12,530 nt of DNA, taken from positions 44,724 to 57,253 of the forward strand of contig DCJL01000029.1 of the NCBI GenBank assembly GCA_002320035.1, given 5' to 3'. This DNA is from Clostridiales bacterium UBA1701 (GTDB taxonomy: Bacteria; Bacillota; Clostridia; Oscillospirales; Oscillospiraceae). Below the pieces are notes generated by a model. That model was not told where the DNA came from, searched no databases, and saw only the letters and a program-made list of their open reading frames with translations. Position numbers and translations under genes: made by a program. Within the stretch, counting starts at the first letter, position 1. Every line of letters starts with the position of its first letter. This document shows positions 1-7,078 of the stretch, piece by piece.

Positions 1-7
1 AAGCGCA

Positions 8-38
8 GTCAAAAAAGTCCGGCACGGACTTTTTTGAC
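8..38. terminator. Bidirectional hairpin terminator
   Basis: A perfect inverted repeat with 14-bp arms (8-21 and 25-38) and a 3-nt loop. The inner G/C part (GTCCG/CGGAC) is flanked by six A on the left and six T on the right, so it can act as an intrinsic terminator on either strand. On the minus strand it lies just downstream of the ABC permease gene that ends at 88 and is its most likely terminator. Confidence 0.7.
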
Positions 39-44
39 AAGCTG

Positions 45-88
45 TGACAGGGCCCTCCCGTGATCGGGAAGGCCCTGTCAGATTTTTT
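45..88 (+). terminator. Hairpin terminator with T tract, plus strand
   Basis: Ten-bp outer arms (TGACAGGGCC at 45-54, GGCCCTGTCA at 71-80) and a 5-bp inner stem (TCCCG/CGGGA) separated by one mismatch, with loop TGAT. Six T at 83-88 follow on the plus strand. It probably ends a plus-strand gene lying left of the window. The T tract overlaps the stop codon of the convergent ABC permease gene, so the two transcription units are packed tightly. Confidence 0.65.
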
Positions 89-876
89 CAGGCTCGGATA
101 TCTTTCCGGCAGTATTTTATGAAAGCCAGAATGACGCCCAGGGCGGTGAAGGCCGCCCCAGCGGCCAGATAGGCTCCGCTAAGGGCACTCTCGCTGAGAA
201 TGTCCGCTCCCTCGGCATAGGCAAAGGGGCTTATATATTTGAGGCTTTCCGCCTTTTCGCTTATATTGGCGGCAATATTTACGAAATACAGGCCCATGGA
301 GATCCCCACGCCAAGCCCCGGCCCCCCGGCGCTTAAAAAGGCGGACAGGCCGAAGCACAGGCAGGCCAGCTCAAGCTGCGCCAGGACGTTTGCCAGATGC
401 AGAAGCAAATAGGGCTTCCAGTCCGGCTCCTCCCCTATGGTCAGAACCGAAAGGACGGACAGCAGCAGGACGGCGGCGTTGAGCAGCAGCACCTGGGCCC
501 AGACCGCCAGCAGCTTTTCCAACACCACCCGGCTTCTTTTTATGGGGTGGCTCAGAAGGAACTCCGCCGTATGCTCCCGCTCCTCCCCCGCCAAAGCGCT
601 TACGCCCAGCAGGGCCGCGAACACAGCCCCGCCCAGCCCCAGAATGTTGCCGCACTCTACGGCGTAAAAGCCCATGAAGCTGCCGAAATTTATCCTGTCC
701 ATACCAAAGGCGGCGGTGAAAGCCCCCATGGAGGAGAACATATCCCCCATGCTGTCCACTTCCCCCTTCATGTCCGGGTATATGAGCACGCAGAGCACCA
801 GCATGAAGCCGATGGAGGCCGCCCAGATGAGAAGAGATTTAGTCCCCCGCCGAAGCTCATGTTTGAAAATACTCAT
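88..876 (-). CDS. ABC-2 type exporter permease
   Basis: Predicted integral membrane subunit of an ABC exporter, 262 aa. The N-terminus (MSIFKHELRR) is a short basic cytoplasmic stretch followed by a hydrophobic segment at about residues 14-33. Further hydrophobic segments lie near 77-96, 120-147, 152-180, 186-205 and 232-253, giving about six membrane spans. The cytoplasmic loop after the second span, with the EEREHTAEFLLSHPIKR stretch, is typical of ABC-2 permeases that pair with separate ATPases. The start codon overlaps the stop of the ATPase gene (ATGA at 873-876), so the two are translationally coupled. The cargo cannot be read from the sequence. With a TetR regulator as first gene, drug, peptide or lipid export is the usual inference. 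Two hairpins lie immediately downstream. Confidence 0.85.
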   Translation of the reverse strand: MSIFKHELRRGTKSLLIWAASIGFMLVLCVLIYPDMKGEVDSMGDMFSSMGAFTAAFGMDRINFGSFMGFYAVECGNILGLGGAVFAALLGVSALAGEEREHTAEFLLSHPIKRSRVVLEKLLAVWAQVLLLNAAVLLLSVLSVLTIGEEPDWKPYLLLHLANVLAQLELACLCFGLSAFLSAGGPGLGVGISMGLYFVNIAANISEKAESLKYISPFAYAEGADILSESALSGAYLAAGAAFTALGVILAFIKYCRKDIRA

Positions 877-1751
877 TGCCGGTCCTCCTTCTCGTAGTAA
901 TGCATGAAGATTTCCTCAAGGTCAGGCTCGGTTATGCTTATGTCCGTAAGGCGCATGGCGGCAAGGGCGTCCAGAAGCCGGTTCACGTCTCCGCCGTAAA
1001 GGAAGCTGACCCCTTCCGGCAGACGCTGCGCATCCTTTATCTCCGGCAGTTCCGGCAGCGTTTCCGTGCCCCGGAGAACCACACGCCGGGCGTTTGCCCG
1101 TCCAAGGGCCTCCACACGGTCGCAGGCGATGACCCGGCCTTCCCGGATAACCGCCGCCCGGCGGCAGTGACGCTGCACCTCGGAGAGCACATGGGAAGAG
1201 AGGAAAATTGTGGCCCCCTCCCCCGCGCGCTCTTCCAGAATCCGGAAAAACTCCCGCTGTATCAGAGGGTCCAGGCCGCTGGTAGGCTCGTCCAGAATAC
1301 ATAGGTCGGGCCTGTGCTGGAGGGCACAGACGATAGCGGCCTTCTTGCGGTTTCCAAGGGACAGCTCCCTTATGCGCCTGTTTTTATCCAGCCGGAGCCT
1401 CTCGCAGAGGGCCTCCGCCTCCCGGGCACAGTCCTTTTTCCGCAGGGCCGCCGAAAAACGCAGCAGCTCCCCAACCCTCATATTCCTGTAAAAAGCCGCT
1501 TCCGAGGGCAGATAGCCCAGGTCGGCCAGAATTTCCTCCCGGTGCTTCATGACGTCCTTTCCAAAAATCTCCGCGCTGCCGGAGCTGGGTCTGATAAGGC
1601 CCAGCAGGGTGCGGATCGTTGTGGACTTACCGGCTCCGTTGGGCCCAATGAAGCCGAAAAAATCCCCCTGTTCGACGGCCAGGTCCACGCCCTGTATGCC
1701 TCTGGCTTTTCCGTAAAACTTGGTGAGGCCGCTGGTTTTTATGATCTCCAT
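873..1751 (-). CDS. ABC transporter ATP-binding protein (exporter type)
   Basis: Cytoplasmic ATPase of 292 aa that powers the permease encoded next. Visible motifs: Walker A GPNGAGKST at 36-44, signature LSLGN at 130-134 (a variant of LSGGQ common in exporter ATPases), Walker B LCILDEP at 150-156 with the D-loop SGLD behind it, and switch His187 in SSH. The Q-loop position reads GYLPSE, with no glutamine, as in many BcrA-like ATPases. The last 80 residues are a C-terminal extension also usual in that group. The ATG follows the TetR stop by two bases, with GGGAGGAG at 1757-1764 as ribosome binding site, and the gene overlaps the permease by four bases. Family assignment is firm; substrate is unknown. 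Confidence 0.92.
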   Translation of the reverse strand: MEIIKTSGLTKFYGKARGIQGVDLAVEQGDFFGFIGPNGAGKSTTIRTLLGLIRPSSGSAEIFGKDVMKHREEILADLGYLPSEAAFYRNMRVGELLRFSAALRKKDCAREAEALCERLRLDKNRRIRELSLGNRKKAAIVCALQHRPDLCILDEPTSGLDPLIQREFFRILEERAGEGATIFLSSHVLSEVQRHCRRAAVIREGRVIACDRVEALGRANARRVVLRGTETLPELPEIKDAQRLPEGVSFLYGGDVNRLLDALAAMRLTDISITEPDLEEIFMHYYEKEDRQ

Positions 1752-1753
1752 TT

Positions 1754-2371
1754 TTACTCCTCCCTTCTCAGATAAACGCTTTTCCAGAAATCAAGCATCT
1801 GCTTAAAATCCGCCTCCAGCCGCTCCGGCTCCACATTCTTACCCCATTGCACGCTCTCCCAGAGATAGCCCACTGAGGCCAGATACATCTCCCTGTACAT
1901 TCTCCCAAGGTCCAGCCCCGGTATAAACTTCTCCGGGTCCAGCCCCGCAAGCGCCTTTTCCGCCTTCATTCCAAAATATTTTTTATAGCTCTCCTGGATC
2001 TCCGCCTGGAGATTCGGCTCCTTTTCATAAAAAGCCCGGATGGAAAAGGCGGCCATGGCGGGATAGTTCCGCATGATTTCAAGCTTTGCCCGCATCCCCC
2101 GCTCCATCATTTCGAACAGATCCCCCGGCTCGTAGCAGCCATAGCGGTTCAGGTATTCCATGGTGAGCCTCGCCGCCTCATCCCACAGGAACATATAAAG
2201 CTCCAGCTTGTCGCGAAAATAATGAAAAAGCAGGGACTTGCTTATCCCGGCCTCCGCCGCGATCTCTGCCACCGGGCATTTTTTATATGCCCCGGAGGAA
2301 AAGACCCGGAAGCCCGCATTGATTATCCTCTGCCGCTTTTCCTCCGGCAGAGCGAAAAATTTCCCGTTCAC
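1754..2371 (-). CDS. TetR/AcrR family transcriptional regulator
   Basis: A 205-aa repressor-type protein. The N-terminal helix-turn-helix spans about residues 13-55 (IAAEAGISKSLLFHYFRDK region), the standard TetR recognition fold. The rest is the variable ligand-binding, dimerisation domain. I chose the GTG at 2371. It is preceded by AGGAGG with 6-nt spacing, and the protein then begins just before the first TetR helix. The in-frame ATG at 2410 lies inside the probable -10 box and has no ribosome site. As first gene of the operon with the ABC exporter, it very likely represses itself and the exporter through the palindrome at 2388-2426. The inducer is unknown. Confidence 0.88.
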   Translation of the reverse strand: MNGKFFALPEEKRQRIINAGFRVFSSGAYKKCPVAEIAAEAGISKSLLFHYFRDKLELYMFLWDEAARLTMEYLNRYGCYEPGDLFEMMERGMRAKLEIMRNYPAMAAFSIRAFYEKEPNLQAEIQESYKKYFGMKAEKALAGLDPEKFIPGLDLGRMYREMYLASVGYLWESVQWGKNVEPERLEADFKQMLDFWKSVYLRREE

Positions 2372-2387
2372 GCTCCCCCTCCTGTCC

Positions 2388-2426
2388 TGACCGCATCGGT
2401 CAATTACCATTATAAGCCGTTGACCG
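2388..2426 (-). promoter_or_regulatory. TetR operator half-sites within the exporter operon promoter
   Basis: TGACCG-CAT-CGGTCA at 2388-2402 is a perfect inverted repeat, and a third TGACCG half-site at 2421-2426 (TTGACCG at 2420) pairs with CGGTCAA at 2397-2403 as a 7-bp inverted repeat spaced by 16 nt. On the minus strand the third half-site lies between the -35 and -10 boxes, and the first palindrome covers the predicted transcription start. This is the geometry expected for autorepression. Binding by the adjacent TetR protein is inferred. Confidence 0.65.
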
Positions 2427-2436
2427 TTTTTGAGAA
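2409..2436 (-). promoter_or_regulatory. Promoter of tetR-ABC exporter operon
   Basis: On the minus strand a perfect -10 box TATAAT occupies 2414-2409 and a -35-like TTCTCA (4 of 6) lies 16 nt upstream at 2436-2431. Transcription would start near 2402. That is downstream of the ATG at 2410, which supports the GTG at 2371 as the translation start. Confidence 0.55.
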
Positions 2437-2470
2437 GCCCCGTGTTAATTTTTTTTGCGCTCCCCGGCAG

Positions 2471-2504
2471 AAAAACTCCCGCCCCGAAAGTTCAGGGGCG
2501 GGAG
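2471..2504 (-). terminator. Intrinsic terminator of the dehydratase/transketolase operon
   Basis: CTCCCGCCCC (2476-2485) and GGGGCGGGAG (2495-2504) form a perfect 10-bp stem with a 9-nt loop. On the minus strand the stem is followed at once by five T (2475-2471). It lies 17 nt beyond the stop codon of the ketopantoate-reductase-like gene and separates that operon from the TetR operon. Confidence 0.9.
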
Positions 2505-2521
2505 CCTTGCGCTGATGGCCC

Positions 2522-3478
2522 TTATTTCAGATACTGTCTGTCATAATTGCCTTGGATGGCCTTTACTTCCATCGTGAGCAGGTCGTTCACCGGGGTTGGG
2601 ATCCCGAAACGGCGGCCATACTCGGAGAGCTTACCGTTAAGCACCTCTATTTCCGTCTGGCGGCGGTTTATGAGCATATCCTGGGCCATGGAGGGGTAAT
2701 AGTCCCCCATGTTCTCAATGAAATTTTTAAGATGGGTATTTTCAAATTCCACCGGGTCAAAGGGGCAGCCCTTGGCCGTGGCGACGGCACAGGCCTCCCG
2801 TACGACGCCCCGAAAAAGTTCCATGCCGTACGGGTCCCGGGCAACCTCGTAAATTTTCAGGCGCAGCAAAGCGCAGACGGTATTGACCGTGCAGTTAATG
2901 ATGACCTTTTTCCAGATATTGGGCCTGTCGTCCTCATTGAACTCCGCCCGGCAGCCGCCGGCGTTGAAAAGCGCCGCCAGGTGCTTCCCGGCGTGGTCCG
3001 TCAGGGGGCCGTTTTCTATGGCCCCAAAGTGCACGAGCGTCCCCTCCACCTCGGTGCTGACGCAGCAGCCGGGTCCTCTCAGGGCCGTGCCCAAAGCACC
3101 GGAGCCGACGAGGATGCGGTTTGCGGGGAAATGGCTGAGAAGAATATCGTCATTTCCCAGGCCATTTATCAAAGAACAGACCACGGTGTTCTCCCCTATG
3201 CAGGGCATGGCGTTCTTTACGGCATTGTCAAGCTGGGTGGCCTTGGTGATAAAAATCACGATGTCCATAACGCCGATATTCTCGGCGTTATATGCAGTTT
3301 TGAAGCCCTCAAGGTGATATTTTGTGTCGGGATAGATTATAAAATCCAATCCGTCCCGGCCTACCTTGTCCATGTGCTCCCTGTACAAATCCACGAGTGT
3401 CAGGTCCGCGCCGCCCTTCCTCAGGTACCCGGCAAAGACACTGCCGGCGGCGCCGCAGCCTACTACGGCAATTTTCAT
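2522..3478 (-). CDS. Ketopantoate reductase family (PanE/ApbA-like) dehydrogenase
   Basis: Cytoplasmic 318-aa oxidoreductase of the 2-dehydropantoate 2-reductase family, which reduces 2-keto acids to 2-hydroxy acids (or the reverse). The Rossmann motif GCGAAG is at 7-12. The family catalytic lysine is most likely Lys191 in WKKVIINC, with Asn195 and Asn199 behind it. The C-terminal helical domain carries the TEIEVLNG stretch (275-282) that holds the family glutamate, followed by GIPTPVN (292-298). Strand beta-2 ends in an aspartate (Asp30), which usually favours NAD(H) over NADP(H). Start ATG has GGGAG 10 nt upstream. It is last in the enzyme operon, 39 nt after the dehydratase gene. True pantoate synthesis is possible, but no panB or panC is present, and a role on another 2-keto acid made by the neighbouring dehydratase is at least as likely. 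Confidence 0.85.
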   Translation of the reverse strand: MKIAVVGCGAAGSVFAGYLRKGGADLTLVDLYREHMDKVGRDGLDFIIYPDTKYHLEGFKTAYNAENIGVMDIVIFITKATQLDNAVKNAMPCIGENTVVCSLINGLGNDDILLSHFPANRILVGSGALGTALRGPGCCVSTEVEGTLVHFGAIENGPLTDHAGKHLAALFNAGGCRAEFNEDDRPNIWKKVIINCTVNTVCALLRLKIYEVARDPYGMELFRGVVREACAVATAKGCPFDPVEFENTHLKNFIENMGDYYPSMAQDMLINRRQTEIEVLNGKLSEYGRRFGIPTPVNDLLTMEVKAIQGNYDRQYLK

Positions 3479-3517
3479 TTTGTAAAATCTCCCTTTATTT
3501 TTAGTAAAAAAGGAACA

Positions 3518-5203
3518 TCAGAACGCGCCCTCGCAGTAGCTTGTGGTGACGGCGCCGGTGGCGGCGGATGAGACGCTTCTGGCGTATTTCACCAGATATC
3601 CCGACTTTACCTTAAGCGGCGGCTGCTTCCAGGCGGCTATGCGCTTTGCGATGGTTTCCTCGTCCACGTTGAGGCTGATGCTGCGGCCGGGGATGTCCAC
3701 GGTGATGCTGTCCCCGTCCTCAATGACAGCGAATACGCCGCCCTCCATGGCCTCCGGGGACACATGGCCGATGGCCGCGCCCCGGGTCGCCCCGGAGAAA
3801 CGCCCGTCGGTAAGCAGAGAGACTGTCTCACCCAGGCCCTTGCCCACAATGGCGGCGGTGGGAGAAAGCATTTCTCTCATGCCCGGGCCGCCCTTGGGCC
3901 CTTCGCACTTGATGACGACCATGTCGCCGGGGACTATTTTGCCGTCCAGTATGGCCTGGGTGGCGTCCTCCATGTCGTTAAAGACCCTGGCCCTGCCGCA
4001 GTGCTTCATCATCTGGGGGCAGACCGCAGCGGCCTTAACCACACAGCCCATGGGGGCCAGGTTTCCGAACAGCACCGCCAGACCGCCCTGGGGGCTGTAA
4101 GGGGCATCTATGTGGCGGATCACCTCGTAATCCTTCACGAAGTGGCCCGGCAGAAGCTGGCCCACGGTCTTTCCCGCCACCGTGAGGCAGCCGGTGTCGA
4201 TCAGCCCCGCCCGATTCAGCTCCTGTATGACGGCGTATATGCCGCCGGCCCGGTACAGGTCATCCATGTGGTGATGTCCGTTGGGACTGATATGGCAGAG
4301 GTTGGGGGTGCTGAGACTGATCTCGTCAAACTTTTTAAGAGGCAGGGCGATGCCCAGTTCATTTGCGATGGCGGGCAGGTGCAGCGTGGTGTTGGTGGAG
4401 CCGGCAATGGCCATGTCCACCCGGATGGCGTTTTCAAAGGCCCGCTCAGTGAGAATGTCACGGGGGCGGATATCGCTCTTCACAAGCTCCACGGCGCTCA
4501 TGCCCGCCCGTTTCGCCAGGGCAAGGCGCTCGCCGTAATAGGAAGGAATGGTTCCGTTTCCGGGCAGGGCCATGCCCAGAGCCTCAGCCAGACAGTTCAT
4601 GGAGTTTGCGGTGAACATGCCGGAGCAGGAGCCGCAGCCGGGGCAGCAGTGCTGGGTCAGTTCCTCCTGCTCTTCCTCGCTCATATTCCCGTTACGCACC
4701 TTGCCCACAGTTTCGATGCAGGCGCTGTAATCGGAGACCTGCCCCTGATAGTGCCCGGTGGGCATGGGGCCGCCGCTGATGACGATGGCGGGGATATTCA
4801 TTCTCGCCGCCGCCATAAGGGCGCCGGGTATGGTCTTGTCACAACTTACCACCAGCACAAGGCCATCAAGGCCGTGGGCCATGGTCATGGACTCAATGCT
4901 GTCGGCGATCAGCTCCCGGCTGGGCAGAGGGTACATCATGCCCTTGTGGGCCATAGTAATCCCGTCGCAGATGGCAATGGTGGGAAACTCCACGGGGACG
5001 CCCCCTGCCATCAGAACGCCCTGCTTTGCCGCGTCCGCTATGCCGCGCAGATGGAAATGGCCGGGTACGATCTCATTGAAGGTGTTCACCACGCCGATAA
5101 GGGGCTTTCTGCCTATGTTCTCCTGAAGATGGCCCGTAGCGTACAGCAGGCTTCTGGCGTCGGCGTGCTCCACGCCCGAATATATTTTTTCGCTGTTAAG
5201 CAT
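3518..5203 (-). CDS. IlvD/Edd family dihydroxy-acid dehydratase
   Basis: Iron-sulfur dehydratase of 561 aa, the normal IlvD length. It removes water from a 2,3-dihydroxy acid to give a 2-keto acid. Visible features: ICDGI (Asp80, metal ligand), SCDK (Cys121, Asp122, Lys123: cluster and Mg ligands), CCPGCGSCSGMFTANSM starting at 186 (cluster cysteine near 193), GSTNTTLHLPA, and TDGRFSG with the family catalytic serine. The position that carries the first cluster cysteine in many IlvD proteins reads VPGH here (Gly48), a variant also known in other IlvD sequences. The C-terminal SSAATGAVTT resembles the IlvD signature. Start ATG at 5203 has AAAGGAG 8 nt upstream; the GTG at 5212 overlaps that site. 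It follows the transketolase C-subunit by 5 nt. It may serve valine/isoleucine synthesis, but the neighbours suggest a sugar-acid or hydroxy-acid substrate. Confidence 0.9.
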   Translation of the reverse strand: MLNSEKIYSGVEHADARSLLYATGHLQENIGRKPLIGVVNTFNEIVPGHFHLRGIADAAKQGVLMAGGVPVEFPTIAICDGITMAHKGMMYPLPSRELIADSIESMTMAHGLDGLVLVVSCDKTIPGALMAAARMNIPAIVISGGPMPTGHYQGQVSDYSACIETVGKVRNGNMSEEEQEELTQHCCPGCGSCSGMFTANSMNCLAEALGMALPGNGTIPSYYGERLALAKRAGMSAVELVKSDIRPRDILTERAFENAIRVDMAIAGSTNTTLHLPAIANELGIALPLKKFDEISLSTPNLCHISPNGHHHMDDLYRAGGIYAVIQELNRAGLIDTGCLTVAGKTVGQLLPGHFVKDYEVIRHIDAPYSPQGGLAVLFGNLAPMGCVVKAAAVCPQMMKHCGRARVFNDMEDATQAILDGKIVPGDMVVIKCEGPKGGPGMREMLSPTAAIVGKGLGETVSLLTDGRFSGATRGAAIGHVSPEAMEGGVFAVIEDGDSITVDIPGRSISLNVDEETIAKRIAAWKQPPLKVKSGYLVKYARSVSSAATGAVTTSYCEGAF

Positions 5204-5208
5204 CCTTT

Positions 5209-6150
5209 TCACTCCTTTGCCATGGCGTCCTTTGCCGCGTCCACGATGTCCCGCACTGCGAGCCCGTAAGCGTCCAGCAGCGCCGCCGCCTTGCCGCTGC
5301 GGGGATAAATGTCCATAAGGCCCAGGCGGCGCACCTTGCAGGGATGGTAATGGCAGGCTGCTTCACAGATGGCACTGGACATGCCGCCGTAAATGTTATG
5401 ATCCTCCACGGCCACGGCACAGTCAGTCCGTCTGAGCACCTCGGCCACGCCCTGACTGTCCAGCGGCTTGACGGTGGAAACGTCTATCAGCGTTCCGTCC
5501 ACCCCCTCGGCATGGAGCTGCTCCAGGGCCTCGATGGCCCGGTTCATGATAAATCCGGAGGCAAAGATGGCCACATCGTCGCCATAGCGCTTCACTTCCC
5601 GGATCTTTCCGAACGCATAGGGGGTTCCCTCGGGGAAAACCTCCGGTTCCCGGCCGCTGCCCAGGCGCAGGTAGGCGGGGCCTTCCAGCGCCATCATGGC
5701 CTTGGCGGCCTCGTAGGCCTGCTGCGCGTCGGCGGGGGTAAGGATTTTCACGCCGGGCATGCTGCGCAGGATGCCCACATCCTCATAAAACTGGTGGGTA
5801 ACCCCTTCCCGCTCGCCGCCCAGCATACCGCCGTTGAGGCCGATGAGCTTTACGTTCAGGCCCGGGTAGGCGATAAAGGTGCGGATCATCTCGCAGGCAC
5901 GCATGGTGAGAAAGCCCGCGTAGGAGACGACGATGGGCTTCATGCCGGTGGTGGCAAGGCCCGCGGCAATATCCACCGCGTCCTGCTCGGCTATGCCTAC
6001 TTCTATCACTCTGTCGGGAAACTCCTCCCGGAATCTGGTGGCTCTGGCGGCGGCGACGGCGTCGGGAGAGATGATGACGATTTTGTCGTCCCTGCGGGCG
6101 GCCTCGGTGATCGCCAGCATTGCGGCTTCACGGGTACTTTTCGTATTCAT
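5209..6150 (-). CDS. Transketolase, C-terminal subunit
   Basis: The 313-aa second half of a split transketolase, containing the pyrimidine-binding (PYR) and C-terminal transketolase domains. Transketolase moves a two-carbon ketol unit between a ketose donor and an aldehyde acceptor using thiamine diphosphate. The thiamine-activating glutamate is Glu55 in VGIAEQD. GGMLGGEREGVTHQFYEDV (about 106-124) holds the conserved histidine region, and PADAQQAYEAAK follows. I chose ATG at 6150, which has GAGG at 6157-6160 with 6-nt spacing; the GTG at 6162 is upstream of that site. It starts 8 nt after the N-subunit gene, so the two halves are co-translated partners. Absence of sugar isomerase or kinase genes nearby argues for a dedicated transketolase rather than a general pentose-phosphate enzyme. 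Confidence 0.9.
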   Translation of the reverse strand: MNTKSTREAAMLAITEAARRDDKIVIISPDAVAAARATRFREEFPDRVIEVGIAEQDAVDIAAGLATTGMKPIVVSYAGFLTMRACEMIRTFIAYPGLNVKLIGLNGGMLGGEREGVTHQFYEDVGILRSMPGVKILTPADAQQAYEAAKAMMALEGPAYLRLGSGREPEVFPEGTPYAFGKIREVKRYGDDVAIFASGFIMNRAIEALEQLHAEGVDGTLIDVSTVKPLDSQGVAEVLRRTDCAVAVEDHNIYGGMSSAICEAACHYHPCKVRRLGLMDIYPRSGKAAALLDAYGLAVRDIVDAAKDAMAKE

Positions 6151-6158
6151 TCTGCACC

Positions 6159-6977
6159 TCACATTTTGTCCTTGAGCGCTTCACGGGCGAGCTCAACTTC
6201 TTCCTCTGTGGGAACCCTCTTGTGCCAGGCGTTGTTGTCTTCCATGTAGGGGATGTTCTTGCCCTTAAGCGTCTTGCAGGCAATGAGGGAGGGTCGGTCC
6301 GTAAGCTTCTTGGCCTGGGCTATGGCCTCTTTTATGGCGGCAACATCATGGCCGTCTATGCTCTGGACATGCCAGTGAAAAGCCTCCCACTTGTCCTGCA
6401 CCGGGTAAAGGCTGCTCAGCTCCGTTACCTTTCCGCCGGACTGATGATTATTCAGGTCGGCAAAGACGATAAGATTCCCGGCCTTCATCTTGGCGGCGGC
6501 CATGGCTGCCTCCCAGATGATGCCTTCTTCCTCCTCGCCATCGCCCACAATTACATAGACATAGTTCTCTATCCCCTGCATTTTGCAGCCCTGAGCCATG
6601 CCCAGGCCGATGGCCACGCCGTTGCCCAGGGAGCCGGAGACCGTATCCACACCGGGGATCTTGTTCATGTCGGGATGGCCCTGCAGGAAGCTGTCAAGAG
6701 AGCGCAGGCCCTTCAGCTCCTCCAGGGGAAAATAGCCCTTTCGGGCCAGAGCCGCGTAGAGGATGGGGCAGGCATGGCCCTTGGAGAGGACAAAACGGTC
6801 CCTCTCATTCCAGCGGGGATTCTGGGGGTCCAGCTTCATCTCGTCGAAAAAAAGCACAGACATGATATCGGCAATGGACATGCAGGGGCCCGGATGCCCG
6901 TCACCTGCCGCGTGCACGGTCTCGACCACATCGAGACGCAGGCGGTTCGCTATGCGGGAGAGTTCATCAACGGTCAT
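6159..6977 (-). CDS. Transketolase, N-terminal (thiamine diphosphate-binding) subunit
   Basis: The 272-aa first half of a split transketolase, holding the PP (diphosphate-binding) domain. Landmarks: GHPGP at 27-31 (His28), SKGH at 65-68 (His68), His101 in QGHPD, SGSLGNG at 114-120 and the thiamine diphosphate motif GDGE at 145-148 ending in NN at 176-177. Some substrate-site positions depart from the usual pattern: HPGP instead of HPGG, SKGHACP instead of SKGHASP, and SGSLGNG instead of TGSLGQG. Start ATG at 6977 has GGAGG at 6989-6993 upstream; the in-frame GTG at 6989 overlaps that site and is unlikely. It is the first gene of the four-gene operon and lies just downstream of the promoter and operator at 7004-7052. 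Confidence 0.9.
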   Translation of the reverse strand: MTVDELSRIANRLRLDVVETVHAAGDGHPGPCMSIADIMSVLFFDEMKLDPQNPRWNERDRFVLSKGHACPILYAALARKGYFPLEELKGLRSLDSFLQGHPDMNKIPGVDTVSGSLGNGVAIGLGMAQGCKMQGIENYVYVIVGDGEEEEGIIWEAAMAAAKMKAGNLIVFADLNNHQSGGKVTELSSLYPVQDKWEAFHWHVQSIDGHDVAAIKEAIAQAKKLTDRPSLIACKTLKGKNIPYMEDNNAWHKRVPTEEEVELAREALKDKM

Positions 6978-7003
6978 ATCAAATAGCACCTCCGATTTTA
7001 AAT

Positions 7004-7030
7004 ATCCTATGTAGGATGTTTAAATCCTAC
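7004..7030. promoter_or_regulatory. Triple half-site operator (ATCCTA/TAGGAT)
   Basis: Three copies of one half-site: ATCCTAT (7004-7010), GTAGGAT (7011-7017) and ATCCTAC (7024-7030). The first two make the perfect palindrome ATCCTA-TG-TAGGAT. The second and third make a perfect 7-bp inverted repeat with a 6-nt spacer. The third copy coincides with the predicted -10 box of the enzyme operon, so a bound regulator would block transcription. The adjacent GntR-family protein is the obvious candidate, but the sequence differs from the usual GT-N-AC core of FadR-type operators. Confidence 0.6.
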
Positions 7031-7052
7031 CAACAAGCGCGCCATTTGTAAA
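7024..7052 (-). promoter_or_regulatory. Promoter of the transketolase-dehydratase operon
   Basis: On the minus strand, TTTACA (5 of 6) at 7052-7047 and TAGGAT (4 of 6) at 7029-7024 are separated by exactly 17 nt. Transcription would start near 7017 and give a leader of about 40 nt before the ATG at 6977. The weak -10 box doubles as an operator half-site. Confidence 0.45.
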
Positions 7053-7078
7053 GCCATTCTTTGTCAAGACTTTGATTT

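Noticed and set aside
2552..3571. Open frame on the plus strand opposite the PanE-like gene (339 codons)
   Set aside because: Shadow of a well-supported gene; no family features.
3764..5269. Long open frame on the plus strand opposite the dehydratase gene (501 codons)
   Set aside because: It is antisense to a clear IlvD homologue, shows no recognisable domain, is rich in His/Gly/Ala as expected for a GC-rich shadow frame, and has no convincing ribosome site.
7062..7067. Perfect TTGACA on the minus strand upstream of the enzyme operon
   Set aside because: No -10-like hexamer lies 16-18 nt downstream (the sequence there is TGGCGC), so TTTACA at 7052-7047 with TAGGAT is preferred.
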